Assembly (NCBI RefSeq): GCF_016919705.1
Contig: NZ_CP070368.1
Span: forward strand, 1,922,001 to 1,986,000
Source: Paracoccus methylovorus
Lineage (GTDB): Bacteria > Pseudomonadota > Alphaproteobacteria > Rhodobacterales > Rhodobacteraceae
Reading direction: 5' to 3'
DNA: 64,000 nucleotides
Shown: piece by piece, positions 1 through 8,940 of the stretch
Layout: every line of letters starts with the position of its first letter
How positions within the stretch are numbered: position 1 is the stretch's first letter
The notes under the pieces: generated by a model
What the model was told of the DNA's origin: nothing
Seen by the model: the letters and a program-made list of their open reading frames with translations, nothing else
The model's database searches: none
Translations under genes and position numbers: made by a program

Positions 1-1
1 T

Positions 2-283
2 AAATGCACACCGAATGTCGAGGCCCGCAGGATCGCCCGGCACAAGCATGAGGACGCCCGGGATTATGCGCGGCAACTGGCAAAGACCGATGCCTATGCG
101 GCTTCAGGCTATGCCAGAAAGAAGGTCGAGATGCTCTTCGCTCACCTCAAGCGCATCATGCGGCTCGACCGCTTGCGCCTGCGCGGGCCGAATGGAGCGA
201 AAGACGAATTCCTCCTGGCCGCCACCGTCCAGAACCTGAGGAAGCTGGCGAAACTGCTGCCGATGACGCCAGAGGGCGCCTGA
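2..283 (+). CDS. IS1182-type transposase, C-terminal part (cut by window edge)
   Basis: An open frame enters from the left edge and ends at the TGA at 281-283, giving 93 residues of a DDE transposase C-terminus. The stretch with KKVEMLFAHLKRIM followed by RLRGPNGAKDEF is typical of IS1182/IS5-like transposases, where the Glu of the DDE triad lies in a Y/V-E-x-x-F helix. The N-terminus lies outside the window. IS-end sequence follows, so this is probably the 3' part of an insertion sequence; whether the upstream part is intact cannot be judged. Confidence 0.75.
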   Translation, partial: KCTPNVEARRIARHKHEDARDYARQLAKTDAYAASGYARKKVEMLFAHLKRIMRLDRLRLRGPNGAKDEFLLAATVQNLRKLAKLLPMTPEGA

Positions 284-756
284 AATGACAATAGCTGACG
301 TGCATCGCGGTTACAGCGTCAAAAAGAAGGCCGACTTTTTCAACAGAATCGGCCGTTGACCGACGATCGCCTCTGGGGTTACACGGCAAAGTTGCATGCA
401 AGCGGGCCGGGCAGGCGAACTCAGCCGCGAAGCTCTTGACCTCACCAGAGGGTCGCCTTTTGACACAAAAGGCAAGACTCTCTGAAACGCCACAACATTT
501 TGAAATTTCATCAAGTCTCGCTTTGTTCTTCTGAGAATCTTGAACGAATCCAGTGGTTTTGACCAGCGCGTTTTTTATCGATTGCCTTTTGTTTCACGAC
601 ACGTAGATGGACGGACCTCTATCCTCGAGGAATCTTGCCGCATTGCATCCAGCGCCAAGGCAGACCGCCTCGCAGGAGCAGGCGAGGATTTTGATGGGGT
701 CTGAGGCATTCCAAATAGCGTTGCTTCAAAGACAGAGCCGGAAGGGATTACGCCAT
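284..756. other. IS end and non-coding spacer
   Basis: No credible gene lies here. The first about 230 bases look like the end of the IS1182-type element; a CTTTTTCAACAG-type motif near 335-348 recurs in inverse sense near 42764-42775. A 39-base segment at 454-492 recurs near the tRNA-Pro. A short stem (CCTCGC 668-673 with GCGAGG 682-687) has no clear T-run, so I do not call it a terminator. Confidence 0.4.
454..492 (+). repeat. Direct repeat, left copy (partner at 42920-42959)
   Basis: The 39 bases here match 42920-42959 in the same orientation with only a few differences. The shared core includes AAAAGGCAAGACT and TCTGAAACGCCA. On the minus strand both copies would encode VLPFVSK after AFQR or AFQK. 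The right copy ends 12 bases from the tRNA-Pro 3' end. It may be an IS-associated sequence or the scar of an integrative element. Confidence 0.55.
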
Positions 757-1680
757 CTACCCTGTCCGTTCGATCCCTAGCCTCTCGATCATGTCGTCTC
801 GGTCTTTCAGCGCCTTGCGGGCCGCCTCGGGGCGGGCGGTGGCGCAACTGTTGATGAGGCACTCGATCGCGACCATGAAGGCGCCCATGCTGTTGGACAG
901 AAAGCTTGATTTGTGTTCGACCAGAATGGCGGCGCGTGACGGCCCGACCAGAGGCGAGGCCGCGCGATCCGTTAGGGCGATGACGTCCAGACCGATGTCG
1001 GCGGCAATGGCCGCGACATCGACCACCTGTGAAGAATAGGGCGCGCAACTGACCGAAATCAGCACATCGCCCGCCCCCAGCAGGGCCAGCCCCTCGGCCG
1101 TGCCAAGATTGTTGGCATCCAGCAACTGCACGTCGGAACGGATCATGCGCAGGCCATAGACCAGAAAACTTGCCACCGAATGGAACTGCCGGATCCCGTG
1201 AACCGTGACGCGGGGCGCATTCAGAATCAGTCTGGTGGCCAGACTGAAAGCCGTCTCATCAAAGTTTTCGATGAAGCGGGCGATATTGGCCTGATTTTCA
1301 TGGCAGAGCTGTTCCGCGCGGGCGCGCGCCGGGGCGCGGCCCTGCAACGCGGCCTGCGCCTGCCGCGAATAGAATGCCCCGGGCGCTGCCATGGAAGCCG
1401 AAAGCAGCACCTGCTGCAAGGCCGGAAAGCCCGAATAGCCGAGTGACCGCGCCAGCCGGGTGAGGGTCGAGGGATTGACACCAAGTTCACCGGCAAGGGT
1501 CGTGATCGACAGCAGCGCCGGGCTGCCCACCATCTCAATCAGGCGCGACAATGCTGCCGCAGCTTTCGAGCCAAGTGTTATCGGCGCGGCGCCGCGCCCG
1601 ATTTCCAGAGCGAGCGCCCGCAGACCATCAAGCGTGTCGGGTGCTGCCGTGATAGGCGGGCTTTCCAGTGGCACAGTCAT
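757..1680 (-). CDS. MurR/RpiR family transcriptional regulator
   Basis: A 307-residue protein with an N-terminal RpiR-type helix-turn-helix (about residues 15-85, with LAGELGVNPSTLTRLARSLG) and a C-terminal SIS sugar-phosphate-binding fold (about 125-255, with GDVLISVSCAPYS). RpiR proteins usually sense phosphorylated sugars or related metabolites, but this clade is often found next to amino-acid and peptide transporters. I chose the ATG at 1680 because GGAG lies 7 bases upstream; a longer start at 1710 is possible. It overlaps the end of the C45 hydrolase gene by 53 bases, so it is the last gene of the minus-strand operon that starts with the binding protein at 4840. It probably controls that operon. 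Confidence 0.88.
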   Translation of the reverse strand: MTVPLESPPITAAPDTLDGLRALALEIGRGAAPITLGSKAAAALSRLIEMVGSPALLSITTLAGELGVNPSTLTRLARSLGYSGFPALQQVLLSASMAAPGAFYSRQAQAALQGRAPARARAEQLCHENQANIARFIENFDETAFSLATRLILNAPRVTVHGIRQFHSVASFLVYGLRMIRSDVQLLDANNLGTAEGLALLGAGDVLISVSCAPYSSQVVDVAAIAADIGLDVIALTDRAASPLVGPSRAAILVEHKSSFLSNSMGAFMVAIECLINSCATARPEAARKALKDRDDMIERLGIERTG

Positions 1681-2656
1681 AAATGCTCCAGCTAAGCGCC
1701 CCCCGCGCAAGCGTCAGAACCGCCGTGCCCAAGGTATTTTCTTCGTCCGGATCATCCGATGCGTCCCGGCGAATGGGAAGCCCCGAAAGATCGCCGTCGC
1801 GCAGGATCGCAAGAACTTCGGCCCCGTCAGCGATCATGACTTTGCCGCGCCGCTGCCGGTCCGCCGAGGACCGGGTGATGATCTGCCCCCTCAGCCCGCC
1901 TTGCAGATGAAGCGCGTGGTTGGCGTGCAGGGCCGGCTTTGTGATTTCCACAACAGAGGTATCGCCGCCGCCGAACTCGACCGACAGGATACGGCGGTCG
2001 TCAGTATGGCTCAGCGCGAAATGGAACCCGCCCGACGGCGCATCGGCAAGGGTTGCTATGGCCTGATCCAGTGTCGTGCAGCCCAACACCGCGCGGCCAA
2101 GAACCATGCGCGGGATGTCCGCCTCGACGCCCGTCAGCCGCAGATTGTTGACGGTCTGCGCCAGCCCGGCGCTGTTGAAGGCGAAGGTATGGCCGGGAAT
2201 CGAGCCGGGATAGCAGAAGGCGTGAAAGCCGGGCCCGTCCTGCGGGGCGGCTTCGGCGATGAAGCAGGACCCGCGAAAAAACGGCAGGCCGTCCTCATTA
2301 TGGGCCAGCACCGGAGTTTCGCCGGGCAGCATCACGGTGGTGCAGCCATCGGGGACCGAGGCCAGCAGATCGCCCCGGCAGTTCCACGCAAAGACCTGCA
2401 TCAGCGGTATGTCCAGCCCCGCCGCCAACCCTTTGATTTCGGCCCAGATCGCGGGAAAGCGCGCCTGAGTCGCCTGTGCCATCCGGGCGACACGGGACGT
2501 GTGGTGATGCGAGGTGACCTCTGCCCACAGCGGATGGCGGGTCAGGTGGCGGCTCACGGCATCGCGGGCGGCCTGACCCAATGCAAGGCCCAGATCATGC
2601 GGCGCGCCAGACACGCGCCGCCAGCCCAGATCACGGGCCAGGATGTCATTCGACAT
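1628..2656 (-). CDS. C45-family autoproteolytic acyltransferase/hydrolase
   Basis: A 342-residue Ntn-hydrolase resembling acyl-CoA:6-aminopenicillanate acyltransferase and related C45 peptidases. The key signature is DGCTTVML, with the autoprocessing Cys at about residue 105; it is followed by a conserved HNEDG (VLAHNEDGLPF). Cys becomes the N-terminal nucleophile after self-cleavage. Family members cleave or form amide bonds, for example N-acyl amino acids or beta-alanyl amines; the substrate here is not known. It overlaps the upstream ABC ATPase gene by 11 bases, so hydrolysis of an amide taken up by this importer is a reasonable inference. No signal peptide is visible, so it is cytoplasmic. 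Confidence 0.85.
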   Translation of the reverse strand: MSNDILARDLGWRRVSGAPHDLGLALGQAARDAVSRHLTRHPLWAEVTSHHHTSRVARMAQATQARFPAIWAEIKGLAAGLDIPLMQVFAWNCRGDLLASVPDGCTTVMLPGETPVLAHNEDGLPFFRGSCFIAEAAPQDGPGFHAFCYPGSIPGHTFAFNSAGLAQTVNNLRLTGVEADIPRMVLGRAVLGCTTLDQAIATLADAPSGGFHFALSHTDDRRILSVEFGGGDTSVVEITKPALHANHALHLQGGLRGQIITRSSADRQRRGKVMIADGAEVLAILRDGDLSGLPIRRDASDDPDEENTLGTAVLTLARGALSWSIYDCATGKPAYHGSTRHA

Positions 2657-3374
2657 GTTGCAGAAAGTCCTTCAGCCGGTCGTTCGGAGGATTGGCGATC
2701 ATCTCGCGCGGGTCGCCATCAACCGAAATCTTTCCGTGTTCCATAAAGATCAGCCGCGTGCCGACCTGACGAGCAAAGCCCATTTCGTGCGTCACGACAA
2801 CCATGGTCATGCCTTCCTGCGCCACAGCACGCATGACGGACAGAACCTCTTGCTTCAGTTCGGGATCAAGGGCCGAGGTCGGCTCGTCAAAGAGCATGAC
2901 CTTGGGCCGGATCGCCAGCGCCCGGGCAATCGCCACGCGCTGCTGCTGTCCGCCCGACAGCGCCGAAGGCAGGTGATGCGCCCGCGCCTTCAATCCGACC
3001 TTGTCCAGCAGGTCCATCGCCTGCGCCTCGGCTTCGGCCTTGCTAAGGCCGCGCACCTTGCGGGGTCCGAAAGCGACGTTCTGCAAGGCTGTCATCTGCG
3101 GAAACAGGTTAAACTGCTGAAACACCATGCCGGCTTCTTGCCGGATACGGCGCAACTGCCGCCCCCCGGCCTTAACCGAAATGCCGTCCACGATCAGATC
3201 GCCGCCCGAGATTTCCTCAAGCCCGTTGATGCAGCGCAGCAGGGTGGACTTGCCCGAGCCCGAAGGGCCGATCAGGACGACCACCTCGCCTTCGTTGATG
3301 GACAGGTCGACCTGATCCAGCACCTTCAGATCGCCGAAATGCTTCGAGGTCTTCTGGAATTCGATGATGCTCAC
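2646..3374 (-). CDS. Polar amino-acid ABC transporter, ATP-binding protein (GlnQ/HisP type)
   Basis: A 242-residue ABC ATPase of the polar amino-acid uptake family. Walker A is GPSGSGKST near residue 36, the signature is LSGGQQQRVAIARAL, and Walker B is VMLFDEPTSALDPE, followed by the H-loop VVTHEMGFAR. Its length is normal for GlnQ/HisP. The start overlaps the permease stop by an ATGA. It energises import together with the adjoining permease and binding protein. Confidence 0.93.
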   Translation of the reverse strand: MSIIEFQKTSKHFGDLKVLDQVDLSINEGEVVVLIGPSGSGKSTLLRCINGLEEISGGDLIVDGISVKAGGRQLRRIRQEAGMVFQQFNLFPQMTALQNVAFGPRKVRGLSKAEAEAQAMDLLDKVGLKARAHHLPSALSGGQQQRVAIARALAIRPKVMLFDEPTSALDPELKQEVLSVMRAVAQEGMTMVVVTHEMGFARQVGTRLIFMEHGKISVDGDPREMIANPPNDRLKDFLQHVE

Positions 3375-4027
3375 AGGATCCTCATGCGTTTTTCAAGCAG
3401 GCGCAGGGCCAGTGACAGGGTTCCGGTCATCAGCAGATACAGCACCGCGACGGCGGTCCAGATCTCGACCGCGCGAAAGTTCGAGGCCATGATTTCCTGC
3501 CCCGTCCGCGTCAACTCGCCCACGCCGATGACGATGAACAGCGATGTGTCCTTCAACGAGACGATGAACTGGTTGCCCAATGGCGGGATAAGACGGCGGA
3601 ACGCCAGCGGGCCGACGATATGGGTCAGCACCTTCCAATGCGGCAGGCCCATCGCCAGCCCGGCCTCGGTCAGGCCGCGCGGGATCGACAGGAATGCGCC
3701 GCGCACGATTTCCGCGATATAGGCACCGGCATTGACGACGATGGCAAGGCAGGCCGCGCTCATCGGGTCCATGCGGATGCCCAGCAGTACCGGCATGGCG
3801 AAATACAGAAACATCACCTGCACGACGATGGGCGTGCCGCGGATCAGTTCGACATAGATCAGCGCAATGCCGTTCAGGACGGGGCCGCCATAGGCCCGCA
3901 TCAGCCCGGCGATCAGGCCAAGGATGGTGCCGCCGATCAAACCGATCAAAGCGATGAAGATGGTGATTTTGGCGCCCGCAAGCAGTTGCGGCATGATGCC
4001 CGGAACGACGGACCAGTCAATTTCCAC
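3371..4027 (-). CDS. Polar amino-acid ABC transporter permease (HisM/GlnP type)
   Basis: An inner-membrane permease of 218 residues with the His/Glu/Gln/Arg-opine 3-TM signature region and a typical C-terminal EAA loop (GLTEAGLAMGLPHWKVLTHIVGP). The GTG at 4027 is chosen because GGAGG precedes it by 6 bases and the resulting length fits the family; the upstream ATG would add 16 charged residues. Only one permease gene is present, so the channel is probably a homodimer. A hairpin with T-run sits just upstream, between this gene and the binding protein. Confidence 0.92.
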   Translation of the reverse strand: MEIDWSVVPGIMPQLLAGAKITIFIALIGLIGGTILGLIAGLMRAYGGPVLNGIALIYVELIRGTPIVVQVMFLYFAMPVLLGIRMDPMSAACLAIVVNAGAYIAEIVRGAFLSIPRGLTEAGLAMGLPHWKVLTHIVGPLAFRRLIPPLGNQFIVSLKDTSLFIVIGVGELTRTGQEIMASNFRAVEIWTAVAVLYLLMTGTLSLALRLLEKRMRIL

Positions 4028-4050
4028 GGATAATCCTCCGTTGTCTCGGG

Positions 4051-4081
4051 AAAAACGGGCGCGGGCCAGTCGCACGCGCCC
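4051..4081 (-). terminator. Hairpin plus T-run between binding protein and permease
   Basis: On the minus strand a GGGCGCG/CGCGCCC stem (4075-4081 with 4057-4063, 11-base loop) is followed directly by GTTTTT (4056-4051). This is a classic intrinsic terminator placed inside the operon, after the binding-protein stop at 4103. It would let the binding protein be made in excess over permease and ATPase. Confidence 0.75.
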
Positions 4082-4102
4082 TGTCAGAACGTCACGCGCG
4101 GA

Positions 4103-4840
4103 TCATTTCGCCGGCGGCTTGGTCCCGAACCATTTTTCGTAGATGGCGTCGTAACGACCGTCTTCCTTCATCTTGGCAAGCGCGCTGTTGACCTTTTCGG
4201 TCAGTTCGCTGCCTTTCGGGAAACCGATACCGTATTCGTGGCCCATCATCTGATCGCCGACGGCTTTGACCTGCCCGTTGCCGGCTTCCTTGATGTAATA
4301 AAGCACGTTCGGCGTGTCATGCATCGCCGCATCGACGCCGTCGGTGCGCAGTTCAAGATAGGCGTTATCGATGTTGGGGAACTTGCGCAGCGTGGTTTCC
4401 TTGAAATTCTCTTCGGCATAATCCGATGACGAGGTGCCGGTCTTGACCGCCAGCGTCTTGCCCGCCAGATCGGCCGGACCGGTGATCTGGCTGTCGGCGG
4501 GCACCATCAGCATCAGGCCGCTGTCATAATAGCCGTCCGAAAAGTCGATGGCTTCCTGACGTTCGGGCTTGATGGTGATGCCGGCCAGCGCCAAATCGAC
4601 CTGCCCGGTCTGCAAGGCCGGAATGATGCCGGCGAAATCCATCGGGCGCAGTTCATAGCTCACGCCAAGTTCCTTGGCGATGGCGTCCCACATGTCGATG
4701 TCGAAGCCGACATAGGTGTCGCCGTCCTTGAACTCGAACGGGACGAAAGCGGTGTCCGTTGCGACGACAAGGTCATCTGCAACGGCGGCACCAGCCGTCA
4801 TCGTGAATGCCGTAAGAGCGGCGGCAATCAATCTTTTCAT
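4103..4840 (-). CDS. Periplasmic amino-acid-binding protein (GlnH-like)
   Basis: A 245-residue family 3 solute-binding protein. An N-terminal signal peptide ([21 protein letters not shown], cleavage before DDL) precedes the usual start [13 protein letters not shown] and the motifs [17 protein letters not shown] and [19 protein letters not shown]. It delivers a polar amino acid or close analogue to the downstream permease. The ATG at 4840 has GGGAGA 7 bases upstream. It is the first gene of the operon, and an inverted repeat lies 25 bases before the start. Confidence 0.92.
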   Translation of the reverse strand: MKRLIAAALTAFTMTAGAAVADDLVVATDTAFVPFEFKDGDTYVGFDIDMWDAIAKELGVSYELRPMDFAGIIPALQTGQVDLALAGITIKPERQEAIDFSDGYYDSGLMLMVPADSQITGPADLAGKTLAVKTGTSSSDYAEENFKETTLRKFPNIDNAYLELRTDGVDAAMHDTPNVLYYIKEAGNGQVKAVGDQMMGHEYGIGFPKGSELTEKVNSALAKMKEDGRYDAIYEKWFGTKPPAK

Positions 4841-4864
4841 TCTGATCTCCCTGATCTGGTTCGC

Positions 4865-4888
4865 TTGCATCGAACTTTATTGATGCAA
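4865..4888. promoter_or_regulatory. Inverted repeat in the importer promoter
   Basis: Perfect 7-base arms TTGCATC (4865-4871) and GATGCAA (4882-4888) are separated by 10 bases. A further TTTTGCAT half-site lies at 4893-4900. The position, just upstream of the binding-protein gene in an AT-rich leader, fits an operator, perhaps for one of the two RpiR-type regulators. The binding protein is not known. Confidence 0.5.
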
Positions 4889-5024
4889 TCATTTTTGCAT
4901 GAAAATAGAATTCGCGCAAATAAACTTGCGTACTCAGATGGGGTGAGATGCTCCGTGGTGCGGAATTTGTGCAGATCGGGCCCGTCCTGCCCAGCCTCTG
5001 GACAGCCCGGAGGCTTTGCACCTG

Positions 5025-5558
5025 TTACAGCGGGTGATCCGCCATTTCCGCCGCGACATCCGAATCTATCGGTGTCCTGTAAGTCATCAGCAGATAGCCC
5101 AGCACCGAATAGAAGCCGACCGTTGCGATCAGGTCGTAAACCGCTTCCCGCCCAAAGGTTTCGGCCAGCGCCTGTTCAAGCCCCCCGCTGAGCCGGCGCT
5201 GGTCGAACAGTTGATCGACCGCCTGCGCAATCAGCCCGTCATTGCCTGAAGGGTTGCCGCGCATCGCCCGGATGCGGCTGTCGTCCATGCCCAGTATCCG
5301 GGCGCGATGAACGTGATGCGCCCATTCATAGGCCGAACCCATCCGATGCGCTGCCCGAAGGATGACCAACTCGGAATTGATCGCGCCAAGGGCCGTGTCC
5401 TTGACCACATGCTGCCGCAGCGGAGCCCAGGCCCGCAGCAGTGCAGGATGATGCGCCATGGTGCGATAGACGTTCAGCGCGCCGGCAAACCCATCGCGCA
5501 GATCGGCAATGTCGGCGGGCCAGTCGGCGTCGGAAATAGGGGGACAGGGCGAGGTCAT
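5025..5558 (-). CDS. Carboxymuconolactone decarboxylase (CMD)-fold protein
   Basis: A 177-residue protein with the CMD/AhpD fold: LGAINSELVILRAAHRMGSAYEWAHHVHRARILG is the typical core helix pair (about residues 58-90). The peroxidase Cys-x-x-Cys of AhpD is absent; the matching stretch is EWAHHVH. It is therefore closer to gamma-carboxymuconolactone decarboxylase-like proteins without thiol peroxidase activity. It follows the nitrilase gene by 12 bases on the same strand, so it belongs to the dipeptide-importer operon. Its substrate is unknown. Confidence 0.78.
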   Translation of the reverse strand: MTSPCPPISDADWPADIADLRDGFAGALNVYRTMAHHPALLRAWAPLRQHVVKDTALGAINSELVILRAAHRMGSAYEWAHHVHRARILGMDDSRIRAMRGNPSGNDGLIAQAVDQLFDQRRLSGGLEQALAETFGREAVYDLIATVGFYSVLGYLLMTYRTPIDSDVAAEMADHPL

Positions 5559-5570
5559 GTCAGGCTCCGT

Positions 5571-6428
5571 TTACAGGTATTTCGCATAGATCTCGGACGC
5601 GCGATCGGCCCAGATTCCGGTGAAGCCGCGATAGCGGGCGATCAGCGACAGGTCGATCCCGACCCGCAGGACATCCTCGCCGTCGTGATCCAGCGCGCCC
5701 AGCACCGTGCCATCCGGGGCAAGCGCGCAGGAGCGGCCAAAGAAACGCTGCCCGCCATGACTGCCGCTGCGGTTGCAACTGAGAAAGAACACCCCGTTTT
5801 CGGTCGCGCGGGTATAGGCGCGGTGAATGAACAGGCCCTCGTCGGCAACCGGCACGTCCTGCCCGCCGAACGACGCCCAGACCGAGGTCACGATCCCTGC
5901 CCCCTGCATGGCCATGATGCGGGTGATCTCGGGGAAGCGGATATCGTAGCAGATCTGCATCCCCAGCCGGGTGTCGCCAAAGGGGAAACAGTCGATCCGG
6001 TCGCCCCGGGTGAAATACAACTTTTCGTTTTGCCATTGATGCAGCTTTACATAGCTGCCCAGCACGCCCCCCGGCTCGATCAGCAGTGAGGTGTTGCGCA
6101 TGACCCCGTCGCGCAGCGGATCGCGCATCCCCAGTCCAATGACGATATGGACGCCATGGTGCTGTGCCGCCTCGGACAATGCGGCGATTTCGGGGCCGTC
6201 CGGCGCCGCGCAGGCCTGCCACAGCGCAAGCGCGTAGTCCGCCGCTGGCCGCGTCATCGGGCCACCGGGCACCAGTGGCTCGACATAGCCGGTATTCGCC
6301 AGTTCGGGGAACAGGATCAGCTGCGCCCCCGACGCCGCTTCGGTAGCGATATGCTGATGGATGCGCCGCAGATTCCCCACCGGATCAAGCGGCGCCACAT
6401 CCATCTGGACCAGACTTGCGGCGATCAT
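5571..6428 (-). CDS. Nitrilase-superfamily carbon-nitrogen hydrolase
   Basis: A 285-residue amidase-type protein with the complete catalytic triad: Glu42 in ILFPELANTGY, Lys128 in GSYVKLHQW and Cys160 in GMQICYDIRFPE. The family hydrolyses amides or nitriles, for example N-carbamoyl amino acids, beta-ureidopropionate or omega-amides. The ATG at 6428 overlaps the TGA of the ABC ATPase gene (ATGA), which points to translational coupling. It probably cleaves a compound imported by the dipeptide-type system. Confidence 0.88.
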   Translation of the reverse strand: MIAASLVQMDVAPLDPVGNLRRIHQHIATEAASGAQLILFPELANTGYVEPLVPGGPMTRPAADYALALWQACAAPDGPEIAALSEAAQHHGVHIVIGLGMRDPLRDGVMRNTSLLIEPGGVLGSYVKLHQWQNEKLYFTRGDRIDCFPFGDTRLGMQICYDIRFPEITRIMAMQGAGIVTSVWASFGGQDVPVADEGLFIHRAYTRATENGVFFLSCNRSGSHGGQRFFGRSCALAPDGTVLGALDHDGEDVLRVGIDLSLIARYRGFTGIWADRASEIYAKYL

Positions 6429-8080
6429 GCCGGCGCCGCCAGTCGCCGACCATGCGCGAAGTCCCATTCGCGGCCGGGCGCTGCGGCAAGCAACGCACGG
6501 GTATAGTCGTCGCCGGGATGGGCCAGCACCTCGGCGGCAGGGCCATATTCGACCACGGACCCGCGCCGCATCACCATCACATCGTCGCAGATCTGGGCGG
6601 CGACACGCAGATCATGCGTGATGAACAGGATCGCCAGATCGCGCTTGGCCTGCAACTCGGCCAGAAGCTCCAGCACCTGAGCCTGAACCGACACGTCCAG
6701 AGCCGACACCGCCTCGTCCGCCACGATGACCTCGGGATCCATCATCAACGCCCGCGCGATGGCGATGCGCTGTCGTTGCCCGCCCGAGAACTGATGCGGA
6801 AAGCGTCGCAGGCTGGCACGCGGCAGACCGACGACCTCGATCAACTCCCCTGCCCGCTCAAGAGCCGAGGCGCGGCTTTCGCCCAGGTTCAGCGGTCCCT
6901 CGATCATGCTGTCGGCGATACGCAGGCGCGGGTTCAGCGAACGGTTCGGATCCTGGAACACCATCTGCACCCGTCGCCGCGCCGGGGCCAGCGCGCGCGG
7001 ACCGTGCAGCCGGGCGATGTCCTGCCCGTCGATCAGGATTTCGCCCGCAGTCGGATCCTCCAGCCGCAGCACACAGCGCGCCACGGTGGACTTGCCGGAC
7101 CCGCTTTCGCCGACGATCCCCAATGTGCGGCCACGCGACAGCGTGAAGTTCACGGTATCGACGGCCTGCACGCGATGCGGTACGCGACCAAGAAGCCGCG
7201 CGGGCAACGAGCCGATCTCAAAAACCTTTTCCAGCGACCTGACCTCGATCACGGCGGGGCCTTCCGTGCCGGGGCGCGGCGCGCGCGGGGTCAGCGAGGG
7301 CACAGCGCGCAACAGCGCCTGCGTATAGGGCTGGCTCGGGTGGGCCAGCACCTGATCGACCGTTCCGGTCTCGACCATCTCGCCGTGGCGCATGACACAG
7401 ACCCGGTCGGCGATATCGGCAACCACGCCCATGTCATGCGTGATGAACAGAACGGCCGTGTCCTGCTGTTCCTGCAATTCGCTGATCAACGTCAGGATCT
7501 GCTTCTGCGTCGTCACGTCCAGTGCCGTTGTCGGCTCGTCCGCGATCAGCAGTTTCGGTCTCAGCGCCAGCGCCATCGCGATCATCACCCGCTGGCGCTG
7601 ACCACCCGAAAGCTGGTGCGGATAGCTGTCGTAAATGCGCGGTGGATCGGGCAGATGAACCGAGGCAAACATCTCGAGCGCAGCCTGCCGCCGTTCCGAG
7701 GGCCGCATCTTGCGATGGGTCTGATACACCTCATCCATCTGCAGCCCGATCTTCAGCACCGGGTTCAGTGCCGTCATCGGCTCTTGAAAGATCATTGCCA
7801 TTTCCGCACCGCGCAGCGTCTTGGTGCGGGCGGGGGTGGCGGTCATGATGTCCTCGCCGTTCAGCAGAACCGACCCGCCCGTGACCTGCAACTCGCCCTG
7901 CGGCAACAGGTCCATCGTCACCAGCGATGTGACCGACTTGCCCGAGCCGGATTCGCCCACCAGACAGACGGTCTCGCCCGGCGCGATGTCAAAGCCGATG
8001 CCCTTGAGGATCTCGGCCGGGGCGCGGCCGGTGGTGGAAACGCGCAGGTCACGGATGGACAGCACAGGTGCGGCGGTCAT
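6425..8080 (-). CDS. Dipeptide/oligopeptide ABC transporter, fused double ATPase
   Basis: A 551-residue protein with two complete ABC ATPase domains (about residues 1-260 and 280-540), equivalent to DppD and DppF joined as in GsiA/YejF. The first domain has GESGSGKSVTS, LSGGQRQRVMIAMAL and LLIADEPTTALDVT. The second has GESGSGKSTVARC, FSGGQRQRIAIARAL and VIVADEAVSALDVS (note DEAVSALD, as in many YejF-like proteins). It powers uptake through the two permeases encoded just upstream. Confidence 0.93.
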   Translation of the reverse strand: MTAAPVLSIRDLRVSTTGRAPAEILKGIGFDIAPGETVCLVGESGSGKSVTSLVTMDLLPQGELQVTGGSVLLNGEDIMTATPARTKTLRGAEMAMIFQEPMTALNPVLKIGLQMDEVYQTHRKMRPSERRQAALEMFASVHLPDPPRIYDSYPHQLSGGQRQRVMIAMALALRPKLLIADEPTTALDVTTQKQILTLISELQEQQDTAVLFITHDMGVVADIADRVCVMRHGEMVETGTVDQVLAHPSQPYTQALLRAVPSLTPRAPRPGTEGPAVIEVRSLEKVFEIGSLPARLLGRVPHRVQAVDTVNFTLSRGRTLGIVGESGSGKSTVARCVLRLEDPTAGEILIDGQDIARLHGPRALAPARRRVQMVFQDPNRSLNPRLRIADSMIEGPLNLGESRASALERAGELIEVVGLPRASLRRFPHQFSGGQRQRIAIARALMMDPEVIVADEAVSALDVSVQAQVLELLAELQAKRDLAILFITHDLRVAAQICDDVMVMRRGSVVEYGPAAEVLAHPGDDYTRALLAAAPGREWDFAHGRRLAAPA

Positions 8081-8940
8081 TCGCCTCTTCCCTTCATCTT
8101 CGGGTCAAGGCGGTCGCGCAGCGCGTCGCCCAGCAGATTGATCGACAGGATACACAGCGACAGCACGATGGCAGGCCAATAGACCAGCCAGGGCTTCATG
8201 GCGAAGTAAAGCCGCCCTTCGGCCATGATGTTGCCCCAGGTGGGAGTTTCGGTGCCGATGCCGACGCCCAGAAAGGAGAGCGCGGCTTCCGTCAGGATGG
8301 CCGAGGCATAAATATAGGTCGCCTGCACGATCAGCGGCGCAACGGTCGCGGGCATGAGATGACGCATGATCAGCGTCGGCGCCGGGGTGCCCAGAAGCTG
8401 CGCGGCCTCGACATAGGATTCCGCTTTTGCAGCCAGGACGCGGGACCGGACCAGCCGCACGACCTGCGGGATCTCGGGCAGCATGATGGCGATGATCACC
8501 GTCACCAGCCCGGCCTTGGTCAGCGCGACGATGGCGATGGCCAGAAGGATGCCGGGAATCGCCATCATCCCGTCCATGACCCGCATGATGACGGCATCAA
8601 AGCCTCGGAACCAGCCCGCCAGCAGACCCAGCGGCAGGCCGATCAGGATCGACCCTGCCGCAACGCCTGCGCCGACCAGCAGCGACACCCGCGCCCCGTA
8701 GATGACGCGGGAATACAGGTCGCGCCCAAAGCTGTCGGTGCCCAGCCAATAGATGTCAGAGGCTGGTTGCAGTCGCGCAGCGGCGTTCAACTGCGTGGGT
8801 GAAAAATTGGCGAGCTGCGGCGCGAATACAGCCATGACGACCGTGGCGGTCAGGACAACCAGCGACAGGATGATGGTCCAGTGCGGCAGGTTCTCGGCCA
8901 ATCGGCGGCGCGGCAGCGCGGGGGTGACGGGCGCGGTCAT
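8077..8940 (-). CDS. Dipeptide ABC transporter permease (DppC type)
   Basis: A 287-residue inner-membrane permease. An N-terminal TM helix (LSLVVLTATVVMAVFAPQLA) is followed by the OppC/DppC-type periplasmic segment WLGTDSFGRDLYSRVIYGARVSLLVG and the EAA loop AESYVEAAQLLGTPAPTLIMRHLMPAT. The ATG at 8940 overlaps the DppB stop (ATGA). Its stop overlaps the ATPase start in the same way. Confidence 0.93.
   Translation of the reverse strand: MTAPVTPALPRRRLAENLPHWTIILSLVVLTATVVMAVFAPQLANFSPTQLNAAARLQPASDIYWLGTDSFGRDLYSRVIYGARVSLLVGAGVAAGSILIGLPLGLLAGWFRGFDAVIMRVMDGMMAIPGILLAIAIVALTKAGLVTVIIAIMLPEIPQVVRLVRSRVLAAKAESYVEAAQLLGTPAPTLIMRHLMPATVAPLIVQATYIYASAILTEAALSFLGVGIGTETPTWGNIMAEGRLYFAMKPWLVYWPAIVLSLCILSINLLGDALRDRLDPKMKGRGE

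Noticed and set aside
668..687. Terminator after the first RpiR gene
   Set aside because: The stem lacks a T-run in the required direction.
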